Below, in pieces: positions 39,668 to 59,554 of a stretch of 64,000 bases of DNA. Below the pieces are notes generated by a model. It was not told the origin of the DNA. It saw nothing but the letters and a program-made list of their open reading frames with translations, and did not search any database. The translations under genes were made by a program, and so were the position numbers. Source of the DNA: Oscheius onirici (taxonomy: Eukaryota > Nematoda > Chromadorea > Rhabditida > Rhabditidae); contig OW051468.1 in NCBI GenBank assembly GCA_932521025.1, positions 6,696,064 to 6,760,063 on the forward strand, given 5' to 3'. Each line of letters opens with the position of its first letter. The first letter of the stretch is position 1.

Positions 39668-42600
39668 CTATTGACGGTTCTGCCACAGAGCCTTCAGCCT
39701 CCTAGACACCGTCTCGATCGTCCTCTTGAACTTCTCTTTCTCCAAAGTGGCAGCCGTGGCACGGAGTCGGGCCAGCGTCGTCGCGATTCTCCGGAGAGCC
39801 CTCACGTGATCAAGGACGGTCGTGTCGCCGAGCGGAGCATCCATGGCCTCGACTCTCATGCTCTCGACGTCCGCTTGCAGGTTGCCGACGAGATCAAGCA
39901 GGTCGGCTCTCGACGTCGGAGGCAGCTGGATCAGTAGAGGAGGCGGCAGAGCATAGTGAGGAGCTGGTCTTGGCAGGATGTCGTAACTCCGGGTGATTGG
40001 TCGCGGCCGGCTGTGACGGTCGTGGAGCTTCTGAACCGTGTTCCTGCGGCAGTCGTCCAAGAACTCCAGCAGGGTCTTCCTCGGAGTAGGGGCTCCGGTC
40101 GCCGGTGTCGTGGCTCTCCTCTTCCTTGGCGAGACAAAAGGAGACTTTGTGGAAGAGCTAGTGGGCACGGGATTGCTGATGGGCACGGGAGAGCTGGTGG
40201 GCACAGGAGTGCTGGTGGCCACGGGAGAGCTGGTGGGCACATCGTGGGGACGGCTTCTTTTAGGCGACAGGGAGCCCTCCGAACTGGAATCGGCTGTCCT
40301 CTTGCGCGAACCGGGAGATGTGCTAACAAGGACTATGTCGCTGGACGACGAGAAGAGTGAGAGCGGCTGCAGCGTATCCGTGCGAGACTCTTCTAGCTGG
40401 TCATCTTCATCAGGGAGCATCCAGTCGTCATCTTCCTCTGGGAGTGGTGGAAGATCCGCAACGTCGAAGTAGTACTGAAAATGCCATTATGAGTTCCCTT
40501 TTTGACTTTCTCTCTTCAGATTATTTTCCATTTGGATAATCTTTTGACTGTGGACTCATTATAACTGCAGCGCTAACATATTATCTCTAAAGACTGTTCG
40601 GCTGATATTCTTGTAAAATTGGCTCAATTTCCAGCCAACAACCGAGTACTTCAATACTTTCTGTAATAGTTCCAAATTCAACCATATCTTGGTGTTTTTA
40701 AAGATTTACTTTCAGTATTATCTTCTTCGGTGACAATTCAGGTGGAGAAGTCGTTGCCATCTTCCTCGCCTTTGATTCAAGTAAGTCTTGTTTCGATTCA
40801 TACAAAGTGCAGCACCGTTTACCTCTCAAGTGTCTTTTCGTATTTTATATAGGTCTATTGGTTCATATTTTTGCTCGCTCGCATTCAAATTTTCGCCTTT
40901 TCTTATGCATTTTTGACTACCCGAACTGCGTTTTGCTTAAAAGCCGCCAAATCCGAAATTTTTTTCACTTACCTTGTCCGGCGAGGGATCTCGTGGGCCT
41001 TCGTTCTTCTGACGGACAGAGCGGTCGCTGAGTTCGTCTTCCTCCTCTCCCTCCTCTTTCGGTTTCAGGGATTCCGGCTCGACCAGATCGGCATCGTAGA
41101 TTGACTGGGAGTGATCACTTGTCATGGACTCGGAGGAGACGGGGCTGGGCTCCTTCGGCAACGGACGATCTGCATCAAACTCGACGAGATCGTTTTCCTC
41201 TTTTTCCTCGATTTTATCTTCATTCTCCTGATGTTCTTTCTCTTCTTCCTGCTGATCTTCTTCCTCTTCATGATTTTCGGAGTCGGGTTTCGTCTGGTGG
41301 TAGATTTGACGGAACTGAACCATTTCGAAGGTGATGTCCCGATTGCGAGGTGGACTTGGGGCGTCTGCAATCTCCTTCGGCATCTGCCACGGCTCCTTTC
41401 TTTCGATCTCTTCGTAGAAGATCACCTCCCGACGAGCCTGCTTCTCGGGATCGAAGAATGAGCTGTAGTCGCTCTCAACTGGCTCTTCTCCTTCCTCCAT
41501 GGGGTCAAAGTGGCTGCTGCAGTCGTGGAAGATCTCTTCGGTGATGTTTCCGTCGGACACGAAGATCGGACGGCTCACAGTTGGCAGCTGCTGTGAGGGC
41601 AGAACGGGACACGACTGAGCGCGCTGAAACAGGTTTTCAACTGTGGATGACTGAAAAGAACTCACGCGATGCCAACGCTGCTGGACTCCTCCTACAGTAG
41701 ACACATCGGTCAAAAGGTGACGCGATGGAGCAGGAGACACAGCGGTCGTGTCCTCGTCTTCTCCAGAAGCACCTGCTCTACCCGTGATCGGGGAGACTGA
41801 CGAGTGCTTGGAGGTAAGGCGGCTCGAGTCCCTTTCCGAGTCGTCATCACCGCAGTCGTCGGACGTCATGATGGCGTCGAAGAGAAGACGACGAGGCAGC
41901 TGATCCAATCCTGGCGGCGGGGTGAAGACAACCTCCGTACTCGGGCTGTCGCGGCAGGTCTTCTGCAAAAGGAAATTGAAACTTGGTCACATTAATGTTT
42001 CTTTCATACTCGCTCTCAGTAGTTCTCTCTCATTTTATACGCTTATTTTCAGGCATCGGGCCATTCTAGAGGGATATTCTGGTGATTCGTCCGCTACCGT
42101 TCTTCAGAAAACCCTACAGGTGACTTCTAAGATTTGTATTTGTTCCAAAAACTCTCAATCCTTGTTTTGCAAATGATTACTTCCAGAACTCGTGCTCTTT
42201 CTCGTTGAAATGTCTACTGATCTGAAGGAGAAGCTCCTCTCGACTGCCGTCATTTGGTTGGAAAGGAATCAAGTAAGTTTGATCTATTTTGTTCTCCTGT
42301 TTCCAATCATCTTCAATCTTCGAGTAGTTTTCTACGAACTACCAGTGAAAGGCATCAGCACGTCATTTTGGGGTCCGTTTCTAGTCAAAAACACTCCTCT
42401 TTTTGATGTTTGTGCTATATTCAGGTAGTCTAGGGCACGAAAGGGACAGTAGAGTTAGATTACTAACTTTTTTATGCTCAAAAATTGGACAAAGTGAGGA
42501 AGAGAAAGAGGACCTACATACAATTTACGAAATGATTAAAAAATACCTGGTGGGGGCGAAGACTGGCCCTGGAAGCACAATCCAGTTCCAGCTTCTCATC

Positions 42601-42794
42601 CGGCTTGGGCGGGGCATCGGAGTATTGCGTCAACGGACTGCACGGTGGAGGTGGCGAAGGAGGCTGCTTCTCGGAGACTCCGGCTCTTCCGATCTGCAGG
42701 ACCCGTCCGAGAGTCTTCTTGGCTACCTTAGCGAAGCGCCTGGAAGATGGAAAATTAGAGAGGAAGAGACACGACGTTACTTGATGAAAGACAT
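39668..42794 (-). CDS. 653-residue Ser/Pro/Glu-rich protein, unassigned
   Basis: Five exons sum to 1,962 bp in one frame: a 14-bp first exon at 42794-42781 (MSFIK), then about 42739-42547, 41962-41666, 41623-40973 and 40474-39668. The N-terminus, MSFIKRFAKVAKKTLGRVLQ, would form a basic amphipathic helix suited to membrane binding. Next come proline-rich, serine-rich and Glu-rich parts, including FEMVQFRQIYHQTKPDSENH and a long EE/EN tract. The last exon has a six-residue repeat TSSPVP, then RKTLLEFLDDCRRNTVQKLH, and ends in a probable coiled coil (TLEKEKFKRTIETVSRRLKA). A TTTTTTTGTAG acceptor about 20 bp before the ATG suggests trans-splicing. I do not recognise the family. The intron between exons 3 and 4 is 42 bp with no in-frame stop, so its retention would add 14 residues. 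Confidence 0.75.
40158..40240 (-). repeat. 18-bp coding minisatellite
   Basis: About four to five tandem copies of an 18-bp unit (GGGCACGGGAGAGCTGGT on the plus strand), translated on the minus strand as TSSPVP-type hexapeptides inside the 653-residue protein. Confidence 0.85.
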
Positions 42795-44324
42795 CTTTGT
42801 ACAAAGATTCCTTACTACAAAAAAACTTTAGAAACTTTTAAAAACTGGAAAAGTTTGTCTAATTTCTTCAAAACTTTGTTTATTGCTTCAAATCAACTTT
42901 CCGAAAGGTTGACTTGTCGAAACATGTCAGACACTTTCACTTGGAGTATCTTTCTGTTAGTTTGCGCTTTTCACGTCTTTGTAATGTCTCTCCCGTCTAG
43001 GCTCTTTCTAATGTGTTCTTTCTCTCTCTCAAACTGATCAAAACACACTAATTTCTCTGAATCTTTATCATATGCCATTTTTTTCAGGGCACCGTCTTCT
43101 GATGATCGGAGCTATGGGCTTGAGACGAGACAGCGGCCACTTGAAGAGTTTTTTTTTTGGACGGATATCTAGCGAGCTGAATAGACGACAAAGCAGCTGA
43201 CCAATTGAAGTGTTCCTGATCTCTCTAAGACGCAGCTTCGTGGCGAAAAGAAAACGATTTTTTGCAGACAGAAAGAGGCGATAGCGGCAACCACAGAACT
43301 GCCGAGAGATGCTGGGGAAGTGGATAGATTTTGACCGCGATTGGTCTGTCGTTCTGATAGCAGATAGAAATGTGTACGGAGAGACTAATAGGCAGATTTT
43401 GAGCACGGGTCATGCCCAATTTTGACCAGAAAAACTGTCGAAACAGCTTCAGCCTAACTATTGTTACGAAATAAGACAAAGCACGGCCGTAAAAGCGTCA
43501 GTTTTGCCCAATGTTCCCAGTTAAAGACGTGATTGTTCCGAGAGAGCTGGCTGGGAATACTTGTTGTACCGCCCAGTTTCGAGAAAAAAAAACTTTTTTT
43601 TTCGGTTAAATGTGCCTGGAATCGAAGTTCGCAAGAAAAAACTTCGATGTTCTGAACAAACTGTTTTTTCTTGTTTTCACAATTTCGCATCGAAGTTGTG
43701 AATATTTCCGCAGTATCTACCGAAAAAAATATTTTCTGAAGATGGAACGATAAGAGCGATGTAGATATGACGACAGACCATCGAGGTGAATGCTATAAGT
43801 GAGCCAAACAGCCGGTTATTTTTCAGTTGAATCGATAGAAATTCAGAAATTTCTTGCCAATCGAACGTTGACGATATTAATCGATTTATCTCTACATGGT
43901 TTTGCCACGTTTTTAAGTGTAAGAAACAACATTGAGTCATCCTGTAGTATAAAAAGTTGAAACATCAAGAAGTGAAGATACAGAGGCCGAACATTAAAAT
44001 AGTAGTAATAGTCAATCCTTTCCAGGTGCTTTTGTTATTTTTCTGATGAAGGCCAATCGGTTACACTCCCATAACCATTTTCTTCTGTGTTCCTGAGGGT
44101 ACTGAATTGTTCCGAACGTGTTTATAAAAAAAAATTTGAGCAAAGACCACGTTTTCTCCCTTCTACCTATTCATGGAATGCATCGGGCGTCAAAAGTGAC
44201 ACGCGCCAGTATGTGGACCCTCTCCTCCCCAGATGCCGCCCTGATTGTGGGTTGTCCCTAGACAATCAAACACAATTAGTACTGCCAGCCGACTCCCAGA
44301 TATCCTCGACCTAACACCTCTACC
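42795..44324. other. Intergenic region, no gene seen
   Basis: Only short open frames without splice support. The upstream regions of the 653-residue gene (minus) and the GPI-tail gene (plus) share this divergent 1.5 kb interval. Confidence 0.55.
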
Positions 44325-51968
<7,644 letters not shown>

Positions 51969-52009
51969 ACCCAATCCGGTGTCCTGTGTCGCCAGTTGTT
52001 GCGCCTTAT

Positions 52010-52350
52010 AAATCATTTCTCTATCGATTCTGTTCTGATCGGAGTGGGGCCCGACCGGGGCAGCGTGTGAAACGCTCTGTCTCTCTCTACGTCACTAAAG
52101 CGGCTCGTAAACGCGCCGAGAGACGGACCTCAACACGAGGGCGAGGCTGCCCCGGGGCTCTTTTCATATCATAACGATGATCGTTTTTCTCCCAGGGCTG
52201 TAAAAGAGTATAACATGTTGGTCATTGGTGAATCCTACGGCCTCCGCAACCCGCAACAGAACGCCTACCGCAACCTGGCCACTCAGGAAGCACCCGCAGC
52301 CCATGAGTCTCTTCGGAACTCAGGCTGAAGGAAGAAACTTTACTTTACTT
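52010..52350 (+). mobile_element. Probable 3' remnant of a second LINE
   Basis: DRFSPRAVKEYNMLVIGESY (near 52185) resembles the extreme C-terminus of CR1/jockey-type reverse transcriptase ORFs, where a RAVK(L)WN motif is common. It is followed 100 bp later by AACTTTACTTTACTTTACGG, a short-unit tail like those of truncated LINEs. Upstream frames are broken. The evidence is limited to these two signals. Confidence 0.4.
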
Positions 52351-52753
52351 TACGGCCTCTAACATCGGCCAACCTTATGTTTGGCTTCAGGTGCCGTTCT
52401 CACGCTCTGTACAACTTTTACTACTTTTCGATGTTCTGAAAAGTTGAAAATCTGATCAAAAGCTACAACTCTTCAGAACATAAGAAAGCTAGAAAATGTT
52501 GTCTTGAACCTAAAAATATGAAAAAGAAGTATGACACAACTTGAAGAAGAACTTGGTTTGAATCTTGCACTCTTTCTTGCACTCTTGGAAGTCATTAACC
52601 TCTCTTCTTCTTTTGAGAGAGTAAGAGTTAGGACCCGATCAATATTGTGAGGCAAATGGTAGAGAGAAGAGGGCAATAAATCGGCCTGCCCAATAAATCG
52701 TCGTGCGTACTGGGAGAGGGGGCGGGGTTGGGTGCCCCAGCCAGAGAGTGAGA

Positions 52754-55700
52754 ATGTCGGCGTCCGCTCTGCTAGCCGTGCTCCTAGTTGCAGCTGCTCA
52801 AGGAGCTAGCATTTTCGATCAGGTTAGACTATTTGAGGCTTTCTGGGACAAGGTTTCTAATCTTTTCGACTCGTCATGTTTATCCTGTCAGAGAACTTTG
52901 AACTTCAAATTCCCAAAAAAGTATACTTTTGAACATTTGTTAATCTTTGCGACTTTTAAAGGACTGTTTGTTCTAAAAACTCTGTTCTCGATATGTAAAA
53001 CAGTTATTCAGATTGCGCGCCAAAACTCTGCTATTCAAATGAGCGTATTCTCTCGAGACTGTCCGTTGGCATTTAGCGAACTGTTATTTTAACTCAAAGC
53101 AGTGAATGAAAGAATTGAGATTACGCGCCAAAATCGAACAAAGACTATATAATTTTGCAGGCATCGCGAGGCAAATGTCAGCCAATCGACATCCCGATCT
53201 GTAAGGATATTCCCTACAATTATACCTACTATCCGAGCAATCAGCAGCTCGACGCTCATGGGGTAAGTCTTTGAACTATTCAAGACTGTAGGTTTTGTTT
53301 TCTCCGAAAATTAGTTGAAACTTTTGCTCATTTTGCCGGTTTTTAGTGGCATGAATTGCTTATTACCTGACCCTCTGTCTGTGTATTGCCCAGCCCGTAT
53401 CTGGAGAGCACAACCCGTTAATAGCCGCTTCATTGGGCTTTGATAACGGTTATGTGTGTTATGATAGTCGAAAGAGACGCCGACAGAACTATAATTTCAC
53501 CCACGGGGCCCATTCTATTCTCACCTCTAAGAGGACAAAGATGAGACGATTTGAATGACAAAGAGACGCCGAAGGGAGATGACCCGATTCGTTGCTTTGC
53601 TCGTTTGACACTCTCCGCAATGAAAACAGGAGGAAGCAAAGGGAGAGCTAAATGACCCATTGTGTCAAAATAGATGCTTCTCGGAGCATGGAAAAAAGAC
53701 ACTTGACTTGCGATGAAGCTTGGATTCCCGCCACTTATCGAGATTCTTTGGTACTGCATTCATCTTGTGCCTTGTTTCGAAAAGTTGTAGGCTTTGATAT
53801 GCAACTTTGCAAAACATCAAAAAGCTAGAGAAACTTTGTCTTGAGTCTGATAACTGTCGAGGGAAGTCACTAATCTCACATGCCACTATTTGAAAACAGA
53901 AAGAAACTGATCAACACCCTCTAGCTAACTTTAAAATGACTCTCATGAGTTCATGAACAGAACAAGTGAACAGTTCTCTTATAATCTCTTTTCAAAAATC
54001 TTGATGACCTTACTTATTGACGGTGACTCTCGTTCCAGCCGGCACCTTGTCAAACTGATTGACTATGTGCCCCGACAGGCCCTATTCATCTGTCTGATTG
54101 ACTTTTCTCCACATCTGCTGAACCAATTCAAAACTTTTGGCGCCATCTGGGTATGGTGCCCTCGGGGAAAGAGAGTGACCTCCACTGGATGACCTTTTTG
54201 GTATCTTCACCTAGAATCGGCAGTCTATTTGTTGAGACAGATGTGCTGCACCTGTGCCTGATGTACAAACTTTGCTAAGGGTGTTAACGGGGTCTGCGCT
54301 CCGAACAGCTATGCCTATTATCCAGAGTCAAAAGTCCCGAACTAATTGGCTCCTCATGTTAGAATTTTCAGGCCCAAGCCCAGACGGACCACTTCAAGCC
54401 GCTGATCAAGACGAAATGCAACCCGCACATTCAGTTCTTCATCTGCTCCGTCTTTGCACCCATGTGTCCTCTGGACATGCCACAGGCCGTGTCCAGCTGT
54501 CAGTCTGTCTGCTTACAGGTCAGTGGGGGCACCTGTTTCCGTTCCATTCGCGAGGCTCGTAATTGGCTTGTGGCTGGCCAGATGCCAGCTCACGGCACAC
54601 AAAAGCATACACGAATAATCCGGCGCTTTGATGGCTAGCGTCCAGGGACTCGGGCCATTCAGGAAATTGGATAGAGATTATGGCTTGGAATAAGATACGC
54701 GCTAAACTGTAATTCTAATTTCCCGCTTCTTGTCACTTGTTATGTGGAAGCTCTGAAATTCGAATAGTACAGTAATCCTCCCCATTCCAGGTCAAACGAG
54801 ACTGTAGCAAGATTCTGGAAGAGTTTGGCATCGAATGGCCCGAAGTTTTGGACTGTGCCAAGTTCCCCGAAGAACCGAATCTCTGTATGAAACAGCCGGA
54901 ACATGAAGTCAGACAGAGGTAAGAAAATATCTGTCAGGATCTCATATTTTTAGTGGTCACACTCACTCTTCCTCCCTGCTGACGAACAGTGGCTCCTGTC
55001 CAGCTGATCTACTAGACATTGATCCATCTGATCCAAAAGGAACCTGTGCTACCAAGTGTGGTCACGATGTCATGTTCACGCGAGAAGACAAGAAGACTGC
55101 AAAGTTCTGGATGATGCTCTGGGGAGCCGTCTCCCTGACTGTCTGTCTCATAACAACCGGAACGTTCCTAATCGACCGTAAACGATTCCGATACCCACAA
55201 AAGTGCTCCTTGTACATGGCCTTCTCCGGAGCAATGTACGCCATTCCGCATCTGTTCCCTCTCTTTATGCAGTACAGTGCCATGGCCTGTGACAGGTTAG
55301 TTTTATCTGTTGATACAAAGTTACAATAGTCTCTTTAAAATTATCAAGATTAGCAAAGCCCTTATCAGAGCTAACGTTACCTAGGTTTTCTTCCCCATAC
55401 ATTCCTTGCCTGAACCACTTACAATTCGTTTCTATTTGAGAACTTCCAAGGGTTCCAAAGCAAGCAAAGTCCTAGCAGTCTCTCGAATTGACTTGTCTGC
55501 ACAGCATTTTCAAATGGATTAAGTCTCAAACTCGTCTGTTCAGTCAGCGAAATACAGTTCTTTAAATTTAGTCTGTACAAGCATTCGAAAATGATGCGAA
55601 ATAAGAAAAAACAGCAAAACAGTTAACAATCAAGCATAAATATGAATTTAGATTGCCGACAAACCAGCAATATCTGGTCTTCTCCGGCTTCGAGAACACC

Positions 55701-56997
55701 AATTGTCTCTTCTCCTTCGTCTTGACCTACTATTTCGGGACTGCAATTTTCTTCTGGTGGCTGATGTTTGCCTTCACTTGGTCAGTTCTCTTTTTTCGTA
55801 AAGCTCTCATTCCGGATGGGGCTCCCAAGATAATGAAATGCGCTTTCAGTTTCTCTTCCACAAAATGCGATTATGCTGCTCCCGCGTTAGCATTAATGGA
55901 AGAGAGTCTGGGGAGAGACTGGGGATCGACTGAACCTTCAATCTTTAAGGTATCTCTCGGCCGGATGCAAGTGGGTCCCTGAAGGAGTCGCAGCCTACGG
56001 CAGCTTCCTTCACTGTATCTCCTGGGGTGGTTCGGCCGTCCTGACCATTGCCGTCCTGGTCATGCACCGAGTTGACGCCAACGAACTGACCGGACTGTGC
56101 GGCGTGGGAAACGGCGATGCTCAGACTCTGCTGATGTTTGATCTGGCCCCGAGACTCGTCCTACTCGTCTTGGGCGTCTTTTTCATGCTTGTCGGCATCT
56201 CAAGCATGTGCAATGAGCGTCAAAACTTCAAGAATCGGGTGAGTCGGTATTGAAATCTCATAACGAGGCATAATGGCTGCCAATTCCCGTCTTCTCGCCT
56301 CATGTCCCTCGAGGAATCGAACGCGTCTTTTGGCTTTTGTTCCCCTCAAGAGAGAACACTTTCAGGGGACCGATACAAGCAAGTTGGAACGTCTTTTGGC
56401 CAAGACCATCACCTTTTTCGTGGTGTTCCTTGTGCCCATGGTTGCTACACTCATCTGCGACACTCACCACTTCCTGACTATTCGTCAATGGCAACCGGTA
56501 ACCACGGGATGCAAAGCAATGCTGGGAGGAGAGAGATGTCATCGCCCACCTCTACCTCAGGTACAGATTTTCCAATAGAAATAGCATAAAAACAAGGATT
56601 TTTTAGCGTTTAAAGAAATCCTAAAAATCAGGATAAACGTGACTGAAACCATGAAGCCCAAAATTTATTTGTCAGGAAAACTAGATGTTCTCTCACTTGT
56701 ATCCAGAAATAGTCTCTCTCTTTCCAGGTCGAGCTCTACCTTCTTGGCGTGATCATGTCTCTGGCCGCCGGCCTAGCACCCGCCGTCTGGATCCTCTCCG
56801 GCAAATCTTGCGTCTCTTGGCAGCGATTCATCTGCTGCGGACTCTGCGGTTCCGCTCCTCAGAAGACACCTTCAGGAACGGCTTCTCGTCCACTCCTTGA
56901 GCCGCCATCAGCTCCACCACCCCAGCCTCCTTCCAGTCATTACCTGCCCATGTCGACTCATTCCCAAAACGTGTGGAGACCTTCCAAAGTGCTTTAG
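52754..56997 (+). CDS. Frizzled-class Wnt receptor
   Basis: Seven-pass plasma-membrane receptor for Wnt ligands. Nine exons encode about 556 residues. Signal peptide: MSASALLAVLLVAAAQGASI. The cysteine-rich domain spans four exons: GKCQPIDIPICKDIPYNYTY, FKPLIKTKCNPHIQFFICSV, APMCPLDMPQAVSSCQSVCL, and FGIEWPEVLDCAKFPEEPNL. TM1 is MLWGAVSLTVCLITTGTFLI and TM2 is MAFSGAMYAIPHLFPLF. TM3 is YYFGTAIFFWWLMFAFTWYL, TM4 is CISWGGSAVLTIAVLVM and TM5 is LVLLVLGVFFMLVGISSM. TM6 is TITFFVVFLVPMVATLICD, and TM7 is YLLGVIMSLAAGLAPAVWIL. After TM7 the Dishevelled-binding site reads KSCVSW rather than the usual KTxxxW. The tail is Pro-rich. The largest intron is 1.1 kb (53263-54371). Poly(A) signal near 57053. 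The subtype (Fz1/2/7 versus Fz4/5/8-like) cannot be fixed by eye. Confidence 0.95.
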
Positions 56998-57159
56998 AGT
57001 CTCTTCCTCGCTTAATTTCAATTACATATACGGGTCTTTTGCCATATTCCGAGAATAAAGTATTGCTTCTTTTTTTCGACTATGAGTCACTGTCCGGCTC
57101 TCTACAATTATGAGCGTTGGCTGCTTTTTCGGAGGGGGATTACGCGGCATGACAGTCCG

Positions 57160-58099
57160 ATGGCAGCTGCCCTGCTATGGCTTGTACTTTCTCTCCTCGT
57201 TTCCTGTAAAAGTCAGGAGAATTCCGGTAGGAAGTCTTCCTAGTCTCTTGACTCTTCAGATTGGAAGTCTCTTCTCTACTTGACTGTCGATCAGAGAGCC
57301 CAAGCTATCGAAGATATGACAAAAAGGATAGCAGTTCTCTTGAACCAGGTATGCTTGTTTCGTATGAAAACCAGTACGATTAGGACTTGAGACTTGGCCC
57401 CTTCCTTCAATTTTAATGTCCACAGACGATTAGATAGACGTGAGTAAACCATAGATAACGTTAATCCCAGCTCCTGATTGACAGGCTTATTGTTAAATTA
57501 TCTTTCACTATCTTTCACTATAATCTCCAACCCTGAAATGTGTCATGTTTATTTTACTTTCCACAATATAACTCCCGCTCCCTCTTCCGTAATCCATTCA
57601 ACTTTGGACATAACAACAGGTTTTCAGAGGAACTCGTTCGCTCAGCAGTTCCAAACCACAACAGTTCCAACTCTTCCTCTTCTGCCCACGAATTTCGGAA
57701 TTCAGATTGACAAGCGTCCGACGATTGAAGATGATTTAACCTTTTTGAAGAGTTGATCGTTTTTAAGGGTTTTGTTAATTTGAATTACAGAAATGAAAGA
57801 ACAGTCGGAAGTCTATGATCGGGCGACAATGATGGGACAAAGTTTATTGGGTTCTAGCCAAAAAAAAACAAATAAAATTTCAGATCCCGACTTTTTGACT
57901 TCTGTTCCAGCGCCACCGCCTTTTATACCCTACAAGCCTATGCCCTTCTTCTTCATGCCAAATCCTAACTGTAAGTCTTTTTGGTCTTTCAAACATGAAA
58001 GTTTCAGTGATTCCCCTGCCTGGAAGTCGCATCTATGCCAGACCGTCTTTACAAATAGAACAACAGACAAGACAGCAACTGCCTTTACGGAATATTTAG
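57160..58099 (+). CDS. Small secreted protein, hypothetical
   Basis: Six exons join in one frame to about 170 residues. The start MAAALLWLVLSLLVSCKSQE is a signal peptide (an upstream in-frame ATG at 57081 would bury it). Then come DWKSLLYLTVDQRAQAIEDM, a Gln/Thr/Pro segment, FGIQIDKRPTIEDDLTFLKK, MKEQSEVYDRATMMGQSLLD, and a Pro/Phe-rich run VPAPPPFIPYKPMPFFFMPN, ending QQTRQQLPLRNI with TAG at 58097-58099. Introns are 33-40 bp except one of about 270 bp; the short ones have borders AAGA/gttgat, TTGG/gttcta and AACT/gtaagt. Poly(A) signal AATAAA near 58120. It follows Frizzled on the same strand, 160 bp downstream, so an operon is possible. No family recognised. Confidence 0.6.
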
Positions 58100-58459
58100 T
58101 GTCAGTTTCGTGAACAAGAATAAATTTATTTTTGAATACTACAGTCAGTTCCTAAAGTGAGAGTGAGTCGTTCTCTTCTCGAGTAATTACTAACTTCGGA
58201 CAACCAGCAAACGAAGGTCTGACCGACAGATCTTTTGAGTATTATCTCGAAGAACGCAGTGCTTGTCCTTGCTGTTGATCGCAGCCTACCTATGCAATTG
58301 CTAGAAAACTGTACATGTCAAGATTTATCCCCGGATATCTGCAGTTATTTCGAGGATAAGTCTTGACAATTTGGCTTAAAATTGGAGTGGGACGAGATGT
58401 TAAAAGTAAAGGGATAAAACAAAGCTCCAAAGGAAGGCAGTTCAAGTCGTTCCAATAGA

Positions 58460-58506
58460 GCGTTAGCGACTGGGCTATATAAAAAGAAACATCTTTTGAA
58501 AAACAT
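58460..58506 (+). repeat. Direct repeat, left copy
   Basis: Shares GACTGGGCTATATAAAAAG and about 45 bp in total with 59072-59117, at roughly 90% identity. Together they flank the 58594-59004 element, but at a distance. The sequence just upstream (58430-58490) resembles 6757-6812. Confidence 0.75.
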
Positions 58507-58593
58507 ATTATATATATTTATATATTTCTATGCAATAACATAGGCTGTATGTGTGTGGGGCGGGGGTAGAGGGAATAATACAGGTAAAATGTC

Positions 58594-59004
58594 GGTAATA
58601 CTATAGCAGGCACCCCCTCCATTCAAATATTTTGGCGCGCAATGTGTGAAATCGGGATTTTCACCGCTTTTCCGTTATTTTTTCACGTTCTAGATGTGTT
58701 TATCGAACTCGGCGTCAATTATAACCCCCAGGATGCCGAAATACTTGAAAAATTAGGCGAAATACTTCAGAATAAGCAACATCGCTAACATATTGCACCC
58801 CCCGAGAGTTTCTCTAGATTTTTCACTATTTTATTCGATTGGACACTTACCCAAGGGGTAGTTTTTGATGCTGCGTTCGATAAAAGCAGCTAGAACGTGA
58901 AATAATACTGGAAAAATGATTAAAAACGCGAATTTAATCAGTTTATGGCTTGCGCGCCAAAATATTTGAATGGAGGGGGGGGGGGTGCCTGCTATAGTAT
59001 TACC
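58594..59004. mobile_element. 411-bp MITE with 50-bp inverted ends and 8-bp duplication
   Basis: The left end begins GGTAATACTATAGCAGGCAC and continues through CATTCAAATATTTTGGCGCG. The right end is its inverse with a longer C/G run. AAAATGTC lies immediately outside both ends (58586-58593 and 59005-59012), a perfect 8-bp target duplication as in hAT- or Merlin-type transposition. It has no coding capacity. Confidence 0.9.
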
Positions 59005-59071
59005 AAAATGTCTAATAGAGAGACAGGGAAGTGGGAAATAAAACTTGTAAAACGGGGAATTGGGAAGAAAA

Positions 59072-59117
59072 GCATTAGTGACTGGGCTATATAAAAAGAA
59101 ACATATTTTGAAAAACA
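59072..59117 (+). repeat. Direct repeat, right copy
   Basis: Partner of 58460-58506, differing at a few positions. The two copies may be an older duplication into which the MITE inserted. Confidence 0.75.
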
Positions 59118-59540
59118 GGCAAGAGAGATGTAGGACAAGAAGACCAGACGCATGACAAAGCCAAAAATTCAGAAACTATATAATTGAGAAAGTTCAAAGG
59201 CAAAACAACTTGAACTATTTTGGTTCTACTACGCATTCATGACTACCGCTCTCCGCCATTTGTTGCTCTCGTCTGTCGGCAGATGTCCTACTAAGAAAAT
59301 GTGAGTGTGTGCTGGTCTCTCGGCTATAATTAGGCGTAGGCGCTTACGTAAGCGAGCGTAGGCATTCAAAGTTGACCCCGAGCGACCGCCGGTGACCCGA
59401 GATTATATTAGAGGGCGGCCTGTTGCCGAGAGAGAGGTCCTCATTGCCATTCTGGTTCAGTCCTATACCTGTTCGAAAGTATTCTTTCGGGTTTCGTAAC
59501 TACCTCATCCACTTCAATCTAATCATTTCACAACTCTCCA

Positions 59541-59554
59541 ACTATTTCAGCAGG
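59541..59554 (+). promoter_or_regulatory. Trans-splice acceptor before the bZIP gene
   Basis: ACTATTTCAG ends at 59550, four bases before the ATG at 59555. No upstream coding exon is visible. Confidence 0.5.

Noticed and set aside
40038..40472. 144-codon plus-strand frame rich in Gly/Leu/Val
   Set aside because: It is the complement of the TSSPVP minisatellite and adjoining exon of the minus-strand gene.
40714..42280. Plus-strand exon-like pieces (SIIFFGDNSGGEVVAIFLAF; MSTDLKEKLLSTAVIWLERN)
   Set aside because: Each has fair splice borders but they cannot be joined in phase, and they lie in introns of, or next to, the well-supported minus-strand gene.
52823..53160. Second gene within Frizzled intron 1
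   Set aside because: The open frame is only intron read-through from the signal-peptide exon.
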